A stretch of DNA of 64,000 nt from NCBI RefSeq assembly GCF_026151205.1, contig NC_087072.1:10082169-10146168 (forward strand). The letters are read 5' to 3'. Under the pieces are notes generated by a model. The model searched no databases, was not told the origin of the DNA, and worked only from the letters and a program-made list of their open reading frames with translations. The translations under genes were made by a program, and so were the position numbers. Numbering within the stretch: position 1 is the stretch's first letter; every line of letters starts with the position of its first letter. This document shows, piece after piece, positions 1 through 15,100 of this stretch. The stretch is from Bolinopsis microptera. Taxonomy: Eukaryota; Ctenophora; Tentaculata; Lobata; Bolinopsidae.

Positions 1-3000
1 TCGGAAAAGTGCGAGATAACCATATATGGAATAATTGAGCTGATTAGTAGCGACTGTATTACCACATGCTCCATGATGGATGATCTGATTGGCCGGGCGT
101 GGAACCCCCGACCAGCGAGATGCTAATAAGTTAACTACAGAGCAGGCGGCTTGCGAAATATGGCATATCCACAGCGTTATTATTATTATAGGGTATAGGG
201 TATAGGGTTATCGAGCCTCTCTGCTCCACGATCTAGAAGATTGGGATTACTTCACCACGGCGACTAAGAAGGTGTTGCACGGTCAACCCCACCTTTAGCT
301 AGCTAGCACCCCACCTTAAGCTCTTCGTTTCTCTCAATAGGGTTAGTGGCAAGTTCAGTCATGATACTACTCACTTGAAACTGAGGTCTTACTTTGGGGG
401 GAAAGTTAGCTTATTGTTAAAGAGGGGTACACTGCACAGTAGGGGCTAATTTGGGATTTCAGTCACGTGATTGACAGCTGTGATGATTGCATATTATGAC
501 ATTATTATTCCAAAATTAGAAAGTGTTCTGTCCTAAAATAAGATGGGGTAGGGCTGCTAAATTTAGAATACTATTCGATCATAGCAGAATGAATGGTTGG
601 GTTAATAACCGGTATATGAAGTCTACAAAGCAACTCCCAAGTTTAGTATGTTGCAATGATTGAAATATTATCTCCAGAAATATTATCAGTAAACATTGCA
701 CCGCTAGGCGCTAGCTAATAGCTGGCTTTAAGTTGTCATTCTGTCTCGACTCTCAGTCCCTCAATACTCCGCAGCTCAATACTGATGGATCATTTCATTC
801 TAAATATCTCATTATAGATCTTTACTCCACAGCAGCAAGTAAAAAGAGTTATAATGAGTTCCGAAAGTTTAAAAGCCCCCAGAATATTTCCTCAACCGGT
901 CCGAATGACGTAGTAATAGTTTGTTTGACGTCACACGTGGGACGCGCGCCAGCGTCATAGTAAATGGAGGGGCTGTGTTTTGTTGTTGCACAATATCATA
1001 ATATGTTTAAAAGGTTGGTTTATTCCACCCTTTTAATGGCTCTAATTTCAACTCAACTTTATACACATTAACTGTGTGTTTCTGGCTATTCTGGGACAAT
1101 TGTCTCATTGTATACCTCACTTTCTGATCTACACACACAATAGCCGTCTCTAACTCAATGTGAAAGGCCCTGCACAGTTTAAACAACTGTATTAGAGCAC
1201 ACAAGTTTACTCTAATATACGGGCTCTATAGTCCCCCAAAGTAGTATAATGTATGATAGGTCGAGATAGAGGATAGAGTGCCGGGAGGCACTGGACTGCA
1301 GCATACACCGGGCAGCGAGGTTAATTATCAGCGTCCAGGTGCTACGATAATTAGAATGTCATGTGACCCGCAGGCCCAGCCCTATTGGCCTGTCCCGAGC
1401 TGCCCGCACGGTAAATGGTAAAACTATTGTAGCCCGAGGCAACAATTTGACCATACTTGACAAGGGTAATAAAGATAAATACCCTGGAGGGAAGACACGC
1501 GCCCCGCAGATCCCCCGCTAACAGGTGCACGACCTATAATTGGGCATTAAAGGGGTCACCTGACAGACCAGGAGGCAGCCTCATTGGTTACAAATCCGTC
1601 ACGTGGTGGAGAACAGATCACTGATTGGCCAAATAGTTATACAGTAATTATGTAGGTGTGGTAACGATAGTCAGTAGTGCAAGGTCGACAACGTTCTCCT
1701 CGATGGTCGGTAAAATATATTGCACCACGTTTTATATTGTCAGAGAGATGAGACGACAGACGAGATCGAGCCGACCAGTCAGAGGGCTGATATAACTATC
1801 TACCAATGAGGAGGAGGAAGAGTTCTCTGTGCCTGATTTCAACGCATGTAATCATGTGGTCCCCAGTCACTAATGACCCAGAAATATTAAATATTCTACA
1901 AGCACAGACATTTAAATCTCGATTCGAACAATCCACCCACAAATACTGGCCTACATTATATACGACCATCAAATCAGGCTTAAATCTGAATATTTTCAAT
2001 CCTATCCAATAGCATTTTTAAAGAGGTCCATCTGCAATAGATTTCAGACGAATATTCCTCATTCCGCTATATTACAGATACTAAATTATAGTTCAAAACA
2101 TCATGAAATAGTTTTGTTATCCAATGCAGATCACTTCATCCCACACTTAAATGTCCATATCTCTCTCCCAGCCCACATGACTCCCTCAGATCCACATAAA
2201 AGGAGTAGTACTATGTACAGATAGGTCGAGGTACTTGCAATATAAGGCATCATGTCTCAGGTCACGCTACTTGCCGGAAGCCTATAATATCATACCGTAC
2301 TGCGAGCTGTAATTAATTGTTTATAAGAGCACGCTATTATACAACTGTAATGGGCGAGCCCATTGGAGAGTTCAGGTCAGCTGAGCTGGGATGATCTTTG
2401 TTCCCTGCGGTTAGGAGGAAATCACGAGACTAACCTCACACGTGCCCGTTGGAGGTCATCATGTCACGTGACACAACGCCGGACATTTGAGTGGTCCGGG
2501 ACACTCGGCTCGGTGGAAGTGATCCGCAGCACACTCGTACACAGTTCGTGTAGAAATGTCAAGTCAGCTGCCGGGTAGTATACCTGGATTTCAGTGACAC
2601 TCCCTCACTGTGGATACACGAGTGGAGGAAGTCCCGAGTAGAGTGGACTCGGCCCTTACCTTTTAATATAAGGTTGTGGAATGTGGAGCGGAAGTACCAC
2701 TTTCACTACCACTTCCCCTTCAGTTCAAGTTGGTACATGACAGCCAAATGAGGGTACCAAGAAATTAAACACAGAGAATAGGTCAAGTTCAATAATATCA
2801 TGGTTACTGCCACTGCTCTATATTGATTATTGATCCAACAAAATTTCAGAGAACATAAATGATAAAAGACAAACATTATTGCTAAGCCTGGACACTGGAC
2901 AGTTGCAGTGGACATGAAACATGCCTCGAAGCAACACGACTAATACAGCTAAGGGGCGGGGCCAGGGGAAAGTTTACAATGCTCATGATCCCACAAGAAA

Positions 3001-6000
3001 CCTTCGGCCTCATGGAAAAATATCCAACATCACAAAAAGTTTCCTGAGAGCTTTGTCCCCATACTCTGCCAATGGGTTGAACCAAAAGAACTATCACTAG
3101 GTAGTATGTAAGGCCCGGGGACACCACCCCATGTTCACAATTCAAGCAATACAAGTGTCAAACCATAACCGACCAAACTCACAACTTCACAGAAGTTCAC
3201 GTGTGAAAATGATAAGAACTGACAGAAAAACATCCCACGAAACAAGCGAAAGTGCAACTCAGCACAGACACACACAGATGGCCGGGTAGGTGATGAGTTC
3301 TCGTATTCCCTGGGGAGCCCGGGTAATTAATATAACAGTGCAATGTGTGCTGTTGAGTAGTAGACCCCAGGATATCCTATTCCCTCACTGTCTGCTCCGT
3401 TAATGAGACGAGGAACTAGTGCTAGGTTTGTCAGGCCCACTGGTCCGACCGACCGCGGGACTCGTGTTCCGAATCCTTACAATGTCGGGTGTAAACGTTA
3501 GTTATTTAATCCGATATTAAGTGGAACATACTTTGGGTTTAGCAGAGGCTGCAGGAGGGAGTACTCCCAGTTACTGCGGAAAAACCGATTACAGACCGAT
3601 TCCACAGAAACCACTTTAGAGCTTTCAAAATTCTGAACCTGACTAGAGTTAAATGGTTTTCGTGAATAGTTTCCAGTTTTGGACAGTTAAACTCCTGAGA
3701 ATTCTAAGAATCTCTCACGTCACCATCCCACGGAATGAATAAAGTAGCCCTCTAGAAATGCGTCCCAACATTTAGGATAGGAACATTATTGAGGACATTT
3801 ATCCCATGTATAGATTTGATCCAGAGTAATAATAAGAACTCAATATGCGAGTCACTAAAAGCCTGATACCCACCCTGTCAGCACTCCTTACTACACGCCG
3901 CTTTATAGAGCATTCAGGGCGATTAACAATCGGTTACGTCAAACGTACGGTTTGTGCGTCAACCTGACCACTTACTGAGAGGCTTAAAACGACCGAAAGA
4001 AAACTCAAAACCATTGTTCTTGGAATTGAGGGAAAACTTAAACCACATACGCATAATATGAAGAATAGTTTATTAGTCACAAAGAGGAATAATGTGAATA
4101 TTTTAGATAAACTTACAATTCATTTGTTATGATCGTTCTTTGTCTATATCAGATTGTTCAACTCCGCTAATGGTTTTTTCAGATTCACTCCAGATATCAG
4201 GCATTTTCCTGAAAATAACGAGGAATTATTCAGCTGTGAAACTCAGGCAGATTCCACGCCCAGACTTCCGGTGAACTGGCATCCACGGCATCGATAGGAA
4301 TAAACATTAAACTAAATACACAGGAATGCATCTATTGTTTTTCGAATGGAAGGTTAGGAATTTCGACTGTCACCAGGTGTATTGCATACCTGAATATTTG
4401 AGCAGCATTCCAGACTTCAGTCATTCTATGACAGTTGCACTGTCTCCAAGGATCGTGGGTAAACGTATGTGAATCCTTAACCTCTGGAGTTCCTTAACCA
4501 CTGCAGCGTTTCCAAAAAGAAGCTTGGAAACGAAGGGTTAAAGATTACTGTATAAAAACCATGCAATGATTTGACCATAAAGGAACAATTTGACCATTTT
4601 AAATTACCAATTGCTAAAGTCTCCATAAAAATCAATTTTGAGACTGGATATTTTGAGAGGGATGGTAATAATTTTGCCGATTGTTTGAGAGACAAAGAAT
4701 AGTCGGGGGTTGCAAAGCAAACTTTAATAGCATGGGTACTAACTACAGCAATCACCGACCATTAAGAAATTATACTCGAAATCCACTGCATCCAAACGGT
4801 TGGAAATCGCTTAAAAGGCGACGCGTTTCTTGCGTCACATACATTCGAGCATTTTATTTGACTCGGAGCTGTTATTAAAGGCATGTTCTAAATGCAGTGG
4901 ATTTGCAAGAAAAAGTGGTTGCTCTGTTTTCAATTTCTAAATAAATATGAAAGTAACAAATAACAAATATTTCTAATATACATCATTGGTACATATGCAC
5001 TATAAGTAGGCGCGTACTGTAAGCTATAGTACTACATCCCACGATTCGCGAAACTAGAGCTACACGTTACTATGTTAGAGTAGTAAAGCTTTAAAGTGAC
5101 GTCAGAAAGATGATGAGCTTGGAACAGCTTTGCTTTATAAGATGTTTCAATTCAACATTACTGATACATCAGTCTTCACTTTTAAGATAGTTTGATCGAC
5201 ACACATTGTGGATCTCAAATACAGGCCCTGGGCTGTTTGGCCGGTCAGGAGGGGTCAAGACACTGAACGTATAGCACGAGTCGCAAAAATTCATGCATTA
5301 TATTTCCAAATTTGCCCACATAAAATCTTGTATATAAAATATCCACGTATTCGTTCCACAGCCAAGATAAGGAATTCGGTTATAGCTAGTACAGCATAAT
5401 GGTAAATAGGTCTGTAAATATAGGCCTAAACGGGGGTTGGTAACTTTATACTGTACACGCAAAACCGTAAAGCATTTATTTTAGCATACATTATATTTTG
5501 AAATTTCTACACTTAAAGTTAGTATCGAATTACAATAGAAAACATTTGGTGTAAAAGGGTCGTATAAATCATTAGAATTTCTTTAAAACAAACTGATTTG
5601 CTAGAGATATTTTACAAAACCGAGTCAAGCTGTACCACGTGAAGCTACGTGAGACACTCGCGACAATGCGTCGCGTCTGCACGTCACAAAGGCACCTCAC
5701 TGTTCTTACTACCCATTGGCATATCACAAAATATGATGTAAAAATGAAGCCTGTAAATTCCTCATAATAAAAATATATAATAGATACACAGCTTGAATTT
5801 GTAAAGTTCCATCGCACAAACAGTTAGCGAATATAAAAGTTGGAAAAATACCTCAAACACTATATGCACTGGAACCTTTGCTCGGGCATTCAAACCTTCA
5901 TCATCATAATCTGTAGTACAAAATATGGGGCTAGAGGGAAAAAGAAGGACACGAACATAATCAACATGTGCCACATCCGGAGTCTCTTTACATATATATA

Positions 6001-9000
6001 TACTAGGGCCCATATTTAATCAAATATATAGCACAATATATAGCACCATACTACAGTATTAGCCACACCATAACATAACGATTCATATCTACATTGCAAA
6101 TAAAAAACACTAAAGGATAAAGGAATTGAGATGCTTTTAAATGTACTCCACACAGTTAACGTAGAACTATATCTTACAATATGTTATATTATTATCATTA
6201 TGAATTGTTAGAAAAAGGTCAAATGTATTCTAAACCCCTACCTTGAATTATAATATTACGTCATTATGGATGTTTTCAATAATATATCAAATAATGTTGG
6301 TAAAGAAAAGGTTCCTAGTGAAGTGTACTGAGCTGTTGGGCCGAAATGCTTTGAAAATAATATCGATAGCTAGTAAATATATATAATGTAGATTATGTAT
6401 ATTATATATATATAATCGTACAAAATCAGGAAAGTTCTTAAACCCATTAATTTTAAATCATGCAATTCTACAAAAGAGTCTAAATCATAACTGAAATAAG
6501 GAATAAAATTGGAAACTATGAAATTCGATATATTTGAAAAAGAAACCATTGATCAATTTTATCAAAAATCATAATTTAAATATCGGTTGAAGTAGCGTAA
6601 AAATACTATAAAATAATGATAAGAATATATTATATATTGTATAGATGTTAAGCTAGCTTATAATATGATAATATTGATACACTTATAAAGACAAAGAATA
6701 TATTATAATACTTATTAAGACTGCTTTTTTGGGTAAAAAATTTAGTCTTCACCGACTTCAAAAATAGCGATCTATTAAATGCTAGAAGTTAATTCTCAAA
6801 ATTCCTATTATTCCATATTTGTCCACAAAATAGTTGCTGGATGGTAAATGGGCTATCACGTTATAATAGCAAGTGTGCGGTACTATTCACTATGATCGGG
6901 AGTTTGTAGCCCTCTTTGTTAGGGAGGCCATCATGACGACGCAGGAGGACCGCTAACACAGAGCTGTTATACCGCTACAAGGTATAATCACACACACTCT
7001 CTCGTACTCACCAAGTTCGTGTACAATTTAACATTGTTTGGCAACAACTATATACAGGTAGCTCAGGTGAGAGAGAGCGGGTTGGTGACCAATGAAACTA
7101 AAGCAAGCAATGTGTTTAGCCAATCAGAGGACAGGATTCGGAGCACGTGATTTGAGAGTGATAACAGGAACAGAAGGATCACGTTTCCTGTTGCCGAGCT
7201 ACGGTAGAGGCCTCACAGCTAATACTTTTCTCACAGTAACTAGTAGTTGTGTTCAGTTATTCTGTGTACACAGGGCCGTCGGCATGTACTGGAAATTACG
7301 AACATGTATTGGAATTTAGCATGTGAAGGGACAATTTGGGAGTTGGAAATCTGTTTGTTGATAGCTGAAATATGTCCCATTGAAAGCAACAAGGTACATT
7401 ATTAGAGGTAAGTGCACTGTTAGAGGTGTGTGAGACGGAGATCTGGGTTTGGCTGAACCGTTATAATACATTTAAAACATCTGCTTGTCTAAGTAGCATG
7501 TAATAAGATAAATGTGTACCGACGTGTGCCACACACAGCCGGGTGCAGAGCAATGCCCCCCAAGGTTCCTAGCAAGCCAATCAGCGCAGCTCCTGTCACA
7601 CACCGCCCAATCAGGTGGTAGTATGACCTTACACGTGGTGTAGATGTAACGAGAGTTTTCAACCTCCCGTGTGATAACGCTTACATTTACATACCCAGCA
7701 ACAAAATTGTGCACAATATATGGAATGTGTAATACCTTTACATGGACAGAATATCAAAATCTATGTTGCTCTTGGAAAGAAAATTCCGTACAATGTGATA
7801 AGGTTGTGCAGGCTTTCTCAAGAAAACCGTGCAAATCTGGATAACGTTCCAGGAAATGAGATAAAGCTAGAACAATGGCAAGTTTCTAAACCCCGTGATA
7901 ACTGGTCACATGACATGACACGTGACAATGTAACCGAGAAACAGATAACAAGAAATGTGATCCAACATCAACATGTAACCAACAACTATATAAAGTGCGA
8001 TCAAGCTGTTTTATTCAAATAGTATATATTATGCTAACTTCTTTGCCGTAGAAAGATTTAAAAACTCCAAAAATGGCGCAGTTTGGCAGGAACTGCATTT
8101 AAATAACACTATAATGCACCAGTTACATATATAATATATTATGTAGCAATAGCAAACGTGATTACCGTAACATTATAATATATAGTACTTATTATTAATA
8201 AACCACTCTTGACAAATAATATAAAATCAAATACAGATTATCCACTAAAAGAGACAACAAAATATTTGTGTGCTGTTCACTCCAAGATGTAGAGATATCA
8301 AGAGAGAGAAAGAGAGACCTGAGTACTCGCAAACTAACTTATACATATGTTGTTAAGTTTAAATTTCACAAATTAATAAATATAACGTTAAACTAAAGGG
8401 TAACGAAACGTAACGAAACCGTATATAATATTAAATAAAATCTGCAGTAAAAAAGGTGTTTAAAATTCAAATTTACAATGTTTGGAGCTCGCACAATATA
8501 CTGAAGATGTAGTTCATACCACCAAAGTTCTATACAATTTTATCGCTCATCACTTCATCTACAGATAGTTTTAAAAGCTTCAAACCGCAAAAGTTACCGG
8601 GACAGAATCTATTCCATCACCAGGGCAACCGTTGCTGTTTGCCAGTTAAAAGCATATAACTTTACGTTAAAAGGCCGTCAAAGAGGTCTGACCAAGTAAT
8701 ATATTTATTAAGTCTAATTCTCAAATTGCATTCTATGTTGGTTTAATGACTGCACAGTTAGATGAAAATATAAAAAACAGGTTTCACATATCACATACTA
8801 ATCTTTCAAAACGTGTTTTTTCATCAGGTAAAAAAGTGAAAATACAGAATGTATAATAATATATAACAAAGCGCAGCGTCATAGCACATTGTATAACAGA
8901 CAAAAACTACCAGAGGCATTCGTTACCAGACATCTAGATGCTCTGGTAACCAGGCAACTAAGGACCAAGCAACTAGATCTTGAGATTACCAGGCTTCTCC

Positions 9001-9167
9001 AGATGTCTGGTAACCAGACAACTAGATGTTAGTAACTAGGCAACTATATGTAACGAGAATAATGACCACTATCAGACCACGACATTGTTTTTAGAGAGAT
9101 GGAAGTAGGATCATCTACAAAGCTTCTTTGAGAAGGACCGTATAACTTTAACTTTTTGTACACAAGT
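1..9167. other. Region without a recognisable gene; distal part likely CPEB 3' UTR
   Basis: I find no reading frame with recognisable protein similarity, no tRNA or rRNA, and no convincing exon chain. Only short open frames (up to about 100 codons) occur. It is moderately AT-rich, with AT dinucleotide runs near 6365-6415 and scattered CACGTG-type palindromes (for example near 2465 and 7635). Because the CPEB stop codon on the minus strand is at 9168-9170, some sequence below 9168 should be its 3' UTR. AATAAA-like signals in minus orientation occur near 8700, but the real polyadenylation site cannot be chosen from sequence alone. Confidence 0.5.
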
Positions 9168-12100
9168 TTACCATCTGAATGAGTTGAGAGACCTGGACCT
9201 GTCGGCTCCCTCCTTGACCAGGGGTTTGTGGAACTCTCGTCCTGGCTGGGTGTGGGCCACGCTCCAGCAGTGCTCACAGAAGTACCGCAGACAGGAGATG
9301 TGCCCACAGAAGAAGGGTGCGAACTTTCCTCCGCAGTGCTCGCCGTTACACTCGTCACACAGCTGATCGTCTAGAACGTAGGGCTTGACCTCGACCTGTG
9401 AAATGGTAGCAGATGTTTAATAAAGTTTGAAGGGTAAGAATATTGTACGGAACGTTTGTTTTTTTACACTCACTTTGCTCAACTGAGTTACTCAACACAG
9501 CCCTGCTAAGTCTCGTGATTTTATCGCGTGGTGTAACATTAAGAACATTCTAGAGCTATTCTCAAGTCTCAATCTTAGAAGGCTCCAGACAAACACGCCC
9601 ATATTGCTCAACACTAATAAAAATAGATTGCATACATCATCAGCTGTCGAATTCTAAATGATTCGTCGCTTAAACCATGGGAATAAATGCACGGAACCAT
9701 CCAAAGATTAAAACATGAAATTTTGACTAGACATTTCATTATTAATTAAATGCAAATTACCTTTTTGTCAATGTCCCCGATTTTCAGCTGAATGAAGCGG
9801 TTGTTAATAGCGTTGATGTAACTGGTGTGGTTGCTGAACGCAACTCTTCCCGCACCCTTAGGATACTTCAATTCCGGGTCGACATCTATTCCAGCATAGC
9901 AGACACCAGAGTAATACTTGTTCATTATAACCGCCAGCTCAACTGAAAACAGATCATTTAAAATGATGTAATCTTTTTTGTATCAACTTATTTTAAAGTC
10001 GAGTTTCTAGAATAATCTAAACTTAGTACGTCTAGACAAGTTTTTCTAAACCTTTAAGAAATGAACAAATTACCAGATCGGAGAGGTCTGGGGACTCCAC
10101 CCACGAAGATCGTCTTCCGCGGATCAAGGGGCTGAGATCCGTCCATCACAAAGTCAGCGTCTTGGAGACTCCACGGTCTTATTTGAACCTTTTTGAAATA
10201 TATTGTTAAAAATATATAAAACAAAGATCTATCATCTTGGAAAGATGTCTCGAAGTATATGTTATGAGTGGTAGGCTTTGTTATCTAAAATATGTGCTGT
10301 ATCTAGCTATTTAGCCTCTTGAGGTAGCTCGCGTGTATTAAATGATGAAAACTTCTAAATTTAAGGCAGTGAAATCTATTGTTGTGAATTGGTTTACACT
10401 CTGAGTCCCGAGTGTGAGACTGGATGTGTTATTTCCCAAAAGCTAGATTACAGGGTTACACAGCACCTTACTTCCTTCTAGACAAAAGTCTTCATGATTT
10501 ATCATGCCACGCGCCCTTTTAAATCCACCAGAACCGCGTGATTTACATCTTACACCTTAATTAGGACAACAACTCAAGACTGTTCCTCGCGAAACAATGG
10601 GCACCTCAATGGTTCTACTCTTGAACTCTAGTGAGACGTGACTGTGTAAGTGTGTGAACTGTAAAAAGAGCAACTCTTTAGCATGTGGAAGGCGAGATTT
10701 ACAAAATTTTGTGACCGTTTAAAGTATGAAATGTCCTTTACAAGGGGTAATTACACCCTCCCCGAGATTGGAGCAATTCACCTGACGACCTGAACATTTC
10801 CAATTGTTTTGTTCTTGATGGTTGCCTAATGCCAAAGCCAGATCGAGGGCATGTCCCCACATTTTACAATTCGGCCCTCAGTCATGGGTTCGTCCAAACA
10901 GATGTGGTTTCTGTTTTGGTGGGCCCCGTGGGGCTCTGTCCCTTATTATGTCACTCTAATTAAATAGCGGACACGCTTGTTGAAGGACGCTAATAAGCGA
11001 GAGTATATCGGCCCTGCAGGGTAGCCGTGCTCACGTGACCCCTCACATGACCAGTGAGGATGAAAGTAAAGTGTGAACTACAAAGTGTAATAGTTACACA
11101 ACATCCTGTGTGCACTGTTGATGCGGTATAATGACCAGTTGTGTGTGATGTGCGGGATTGGTCGTATTGTGAGTCATCAACACTGCACTCGTTCAACACT
11201 GAGAAGAGCTGCAATTGTTTGACACGTCCACTCTTAAATGAGGGCTGTGGCCTAAAACTAACTATTATTATGTATAATGGCGCTCCCCGGGTGTAAAACT
11301 AACTGTTATTATATATGACAGGGTTTAAAACAAGCTACAATGTGGCATTCTGGGACCTGGGTGAACCAGATGTGAGTTTAGAAACGTGCTAAATAAGTTT
11401 ACATTTAAACTTAAAGCGCACGTTTACGTTTAGTTATTTAGCGTTTAGAGTTTACAGTATCCTAACTATTTGAATTGTCGCTAGGTTACCAGATCCAGAG
11501 GTTGGTAAACATTGGGTAAACATTTTAGCTGATCGAAAATTGACGTGGTTTAAAATAGGAAAGGTATAAATGGAATAATATGTACTAATAATATGAAAGG
11601 AAAAAAACAATAACAATACTTACAAACTCTCGACCCACATTCTGTAAAAGAGAACACTTGATAAATATGGTTGGGAAAATATAATCCAGATTCTGAGCAG
11701 AACATCAAGACAGAAAGGCATGCGCCCAATCAGAAGCAAGGTATTTTGGAAGACAATCAAACGAGCAGCAGAAGGTAGAAGTTTTGCATCTAATTCTAAT
11801 CAGAGACTTCAGCTTATATCACTGAGTTTTAAAAAGGATTTCTCGTATATTCGTTTGTTATCATCATTTTGATCATAAATCATTCTCACTTTCATCGATA
11901 GATCATGCGGACTTTGTTTCTCATTACTCATACACAATGACTTACACGTCAGTACACTTAATAATAGACTAATAAAACCGTACCTACACCTCAACTCTCC
12001 TATTAGCTATACGCACACATACTTGGGACATTCTCTGGCTCCAGCATACTTGCAGCTGATAACCGATGCGGGCCAGATCCGAACTCTCCCCACATACTCC

Positions 12101-15100
12101 CACATGATCCGCACGACGCATAAATTCCTCGCCCACACATGATCCACATAAATCCTCTCGCACGAGTCCGGGCTCACGCAATGACTTGCCCCGTCTCTAC
12201 TTGCTCCAGAATACAATGACCACCACCTAATCGCACGAAACCATCTACATAGTCAGATAGTGAGCAGACGGTCCTTAGCCTTTGTGAGCTGCGAAATAAT
12301 TTGCAGCTATGCAATTAACTTCACAAATCGGCCTCTCTTTCACACTGAACATTGATCTCTCACACTCGCACATTTTCGCATTGGATTGTGTTATTTGGAT
12401 TTTTATCATAAAAACGCTAATAAATGCAGACTATTATGAATATGCGGAGTTTTACTTTTAAGGTTAAGCCCCACCTAGACTCAGCACATGTACAGTGGTT
12501 TGGAAGATAAGATAGATAAGAATGGCGAGAGTAAGATAAGACATGCAGCTGATACCAAGTATTCATAACTGAGGTCTGAGACCTTTAAGTCTCCAGAAAA
12601 ATAATCATAACACCAGAGCTTGAGAGAAAGAAAATCAGCAAAGAAAATCAGGCAAGTTAGATAATATGATGCGGAACTTGCGTCCTATTTCTTCATCATT
12701 CCGCTTAATTATGATTACTTGAATACTACGTAGGATTGAATAACTCCTATAGATCCAAGTACTAATTATTGCATAACTGAATACCATTTAAAACCCTGGC
12801 TCTTGTCTACACACTTAATTACTTCATCTTTTAAGCGGAATCACGATGTTAAATCATCATAATGCAATCTACCTTTCCGAGTTCTTTAAGGCCAAAATAT
12901 TGTTATCTAAAGTACGTGAATGTAATATCCATGCACTAAAACTCTCGTTATCAGATTACAGTTCCAAAGCAGTATAATTATCCCCCACAAGGAAATGTAA
13001 TCATACCATATTAGGTAAAACTTAGCCTTTAATATACGAGTAGAGGGAGGGAAGCTCAGGATTTAATGATCTAGTGAGCTCTAAAAATAGAGAAGTCAGC
13101 GCGAGCAGATGCTTTATATTTCATAATCGATCGGTTATACACTGAAGGATGTAGCTTTTATAGCGTTCCTACTGTTTAAGCAAAGCACTGTTAGAAGCGG
13201 CCAATGCAGCCTAAGTGTAGCAAGGTGAAGTATAATGTAGCAGAATGTAGCAGTGGTAGTGTAGCAAACATGATAGCATAATATTGTTGAATAGCAGAAA
13301 CAGCATTCTATTCTAAACAGGGTGACAGCATGAGCAATATTCTTAACACATATGGAATTGTGTTTTTAATCAATGATGTCAAAAATGCATTCAATGCAGG
13401 TGACATTTCCCAGGGCGATTGTAAATTGCACAAATTAGATAATTTGTCAGGACTCAGGATTGAGCCTGCACATTGCATCAAAGTTGGTTTGGATACTTTG
13501 GAATCATCCCATGTGCACGAGGTTAACATTATTGAGCTAATTGCGATTACAAAAGCTCTGGGAAATGTCATGCTTTAAAAGCCCTAGGGTTGCATATTGA
13601 TATGATAATTTGAAAAATTGGACATGATTGATCACATCAAAATTCAAGGTGGTTAATTGGATAACACTGATCGTGATTATCAAAGAGCAACCCTATGACT
13701 TTGTCATAGCAATTAAATAATATCTTGTAAGATTGGAATCACATCGTACCTGCTTATCCTTGAGAGTGGGGGATGACACGAAGTAGTAATACTTTCCGCC
13801 CTCCTGCTTACACATGCTTATCAGTGCCTGGACACTGTACTCCTCGTGGAACAGCAAGAAAGCGTACCCTGAAAAGGAGATTGGGGGTGAGAATGAGACG
13901 GGCTCTTTTACCCCTCACTACGTTGCAACCTCGACCCGGAGGGTTACAATTTAGCTTCTGTTAAGGTACGAGTGAGTGCTAGCGTTGGTTGTTATTCAGA
14001 TTATGATGGAGTTGAGGGAAAGTGATCAGAGCCGGTGTTTAACCAATAACCATGTATAAAATGGTGAGATGCAAATTGTTAGAGGTTAAAGATGGGATTC
14101 TCGGTATTGATTGAGGCTGGAAGCTACCGTTTAAGTTCGTGTCTTATGTATTTATCTACCCTACAATTCTCCTAAATCATTCCATAACCGTTATAAGGAT
14201 GAGTTTAACCCGGGCCAGACCCTCATGATTATGCTATTATGGTTTGTATGCCCGCGGACAATGCAATAATTAGCACCAGACCACACAACAGCCCGTGGTT
14301 ACTTTATTTATGTTTCCAAGAGACGACTTGTGAATTCACTGAATATTCAGTATCAAGTGGACTGCTTGACCCTCTGCTCAGCACTTGGTCCCGTTTACGG
14401 TCTGCTAACCCTTTGTAACTACAACACTCCTCTAATCACCAATCTGAAGCACGGCTCCCAACCATCTAATTGATGGGTTTCTCTGCTCATAATACTTTTC
14501 TAGGAACTGTATGAATACAAATTCTCTGGACACACAGAGCCATCTTAGCGAGACACTTCTTGTGAATAGTGATTTGTGAATAGAGTCGGGTCACAGCTAA
14601 TCGCTTTCGCCAATCATCTGTTTTGTGAGGTAATCCAGTGCCGGACACACCACCATCCATATCGCCATTGTCAGCAGTGTACGATTAGCGCCGCCTCTCA
14701 TAGCTATATAATATTGAAAAACAACACACAAAGCTTGGAGCTGATCACGTGCTCTGTTCTGCTAACAATGCTATTCGATCGTCTCACCTCCTAATCTCAG
14801 CTATTGGTCCAGCCATCGCTCTAAATCCAATCTAATCGCCGAGAACCGATGACTCTCTCTCTCTCTCGCTCTCTCCGTGCAGGGCCGTGTGAGATTGTAT
14901 TGCACTCTCTCCCTCGCACTACTTCAACTTTACCGTATAAGGCATGATGGGTGGCTAGTTTAGATTGCACAACACTCGCGAGCACCAGGAGAGGAGAGAG
15001 TGGAGATGTGGCCTCATCATGTGATGTCCAGTAGAGCTCGGAGTGTACATTGTGTTACACACTCCCTCTGTGTTGGAACACGGAATAGAACCAGCTAACT

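Noticed and set aside
4477-4755. 92-codon minus-strand frame and other short frames in the first 9 kb
   Set aside because: None has recognisable motifs, and overlapping opposite-strand frames exist.
7720-8022. 100-codon plus-strand frame
   Set aside because: No recognisable similarity, no splice or promoter support, and chance frames of this length are expected in the window.
13330-13578. 82-codon plus-strand frame inside a CPEB intron
   Set aside because: Some protein-like composition, but an equally long frame is open on the opposite strand and no family is recognised.
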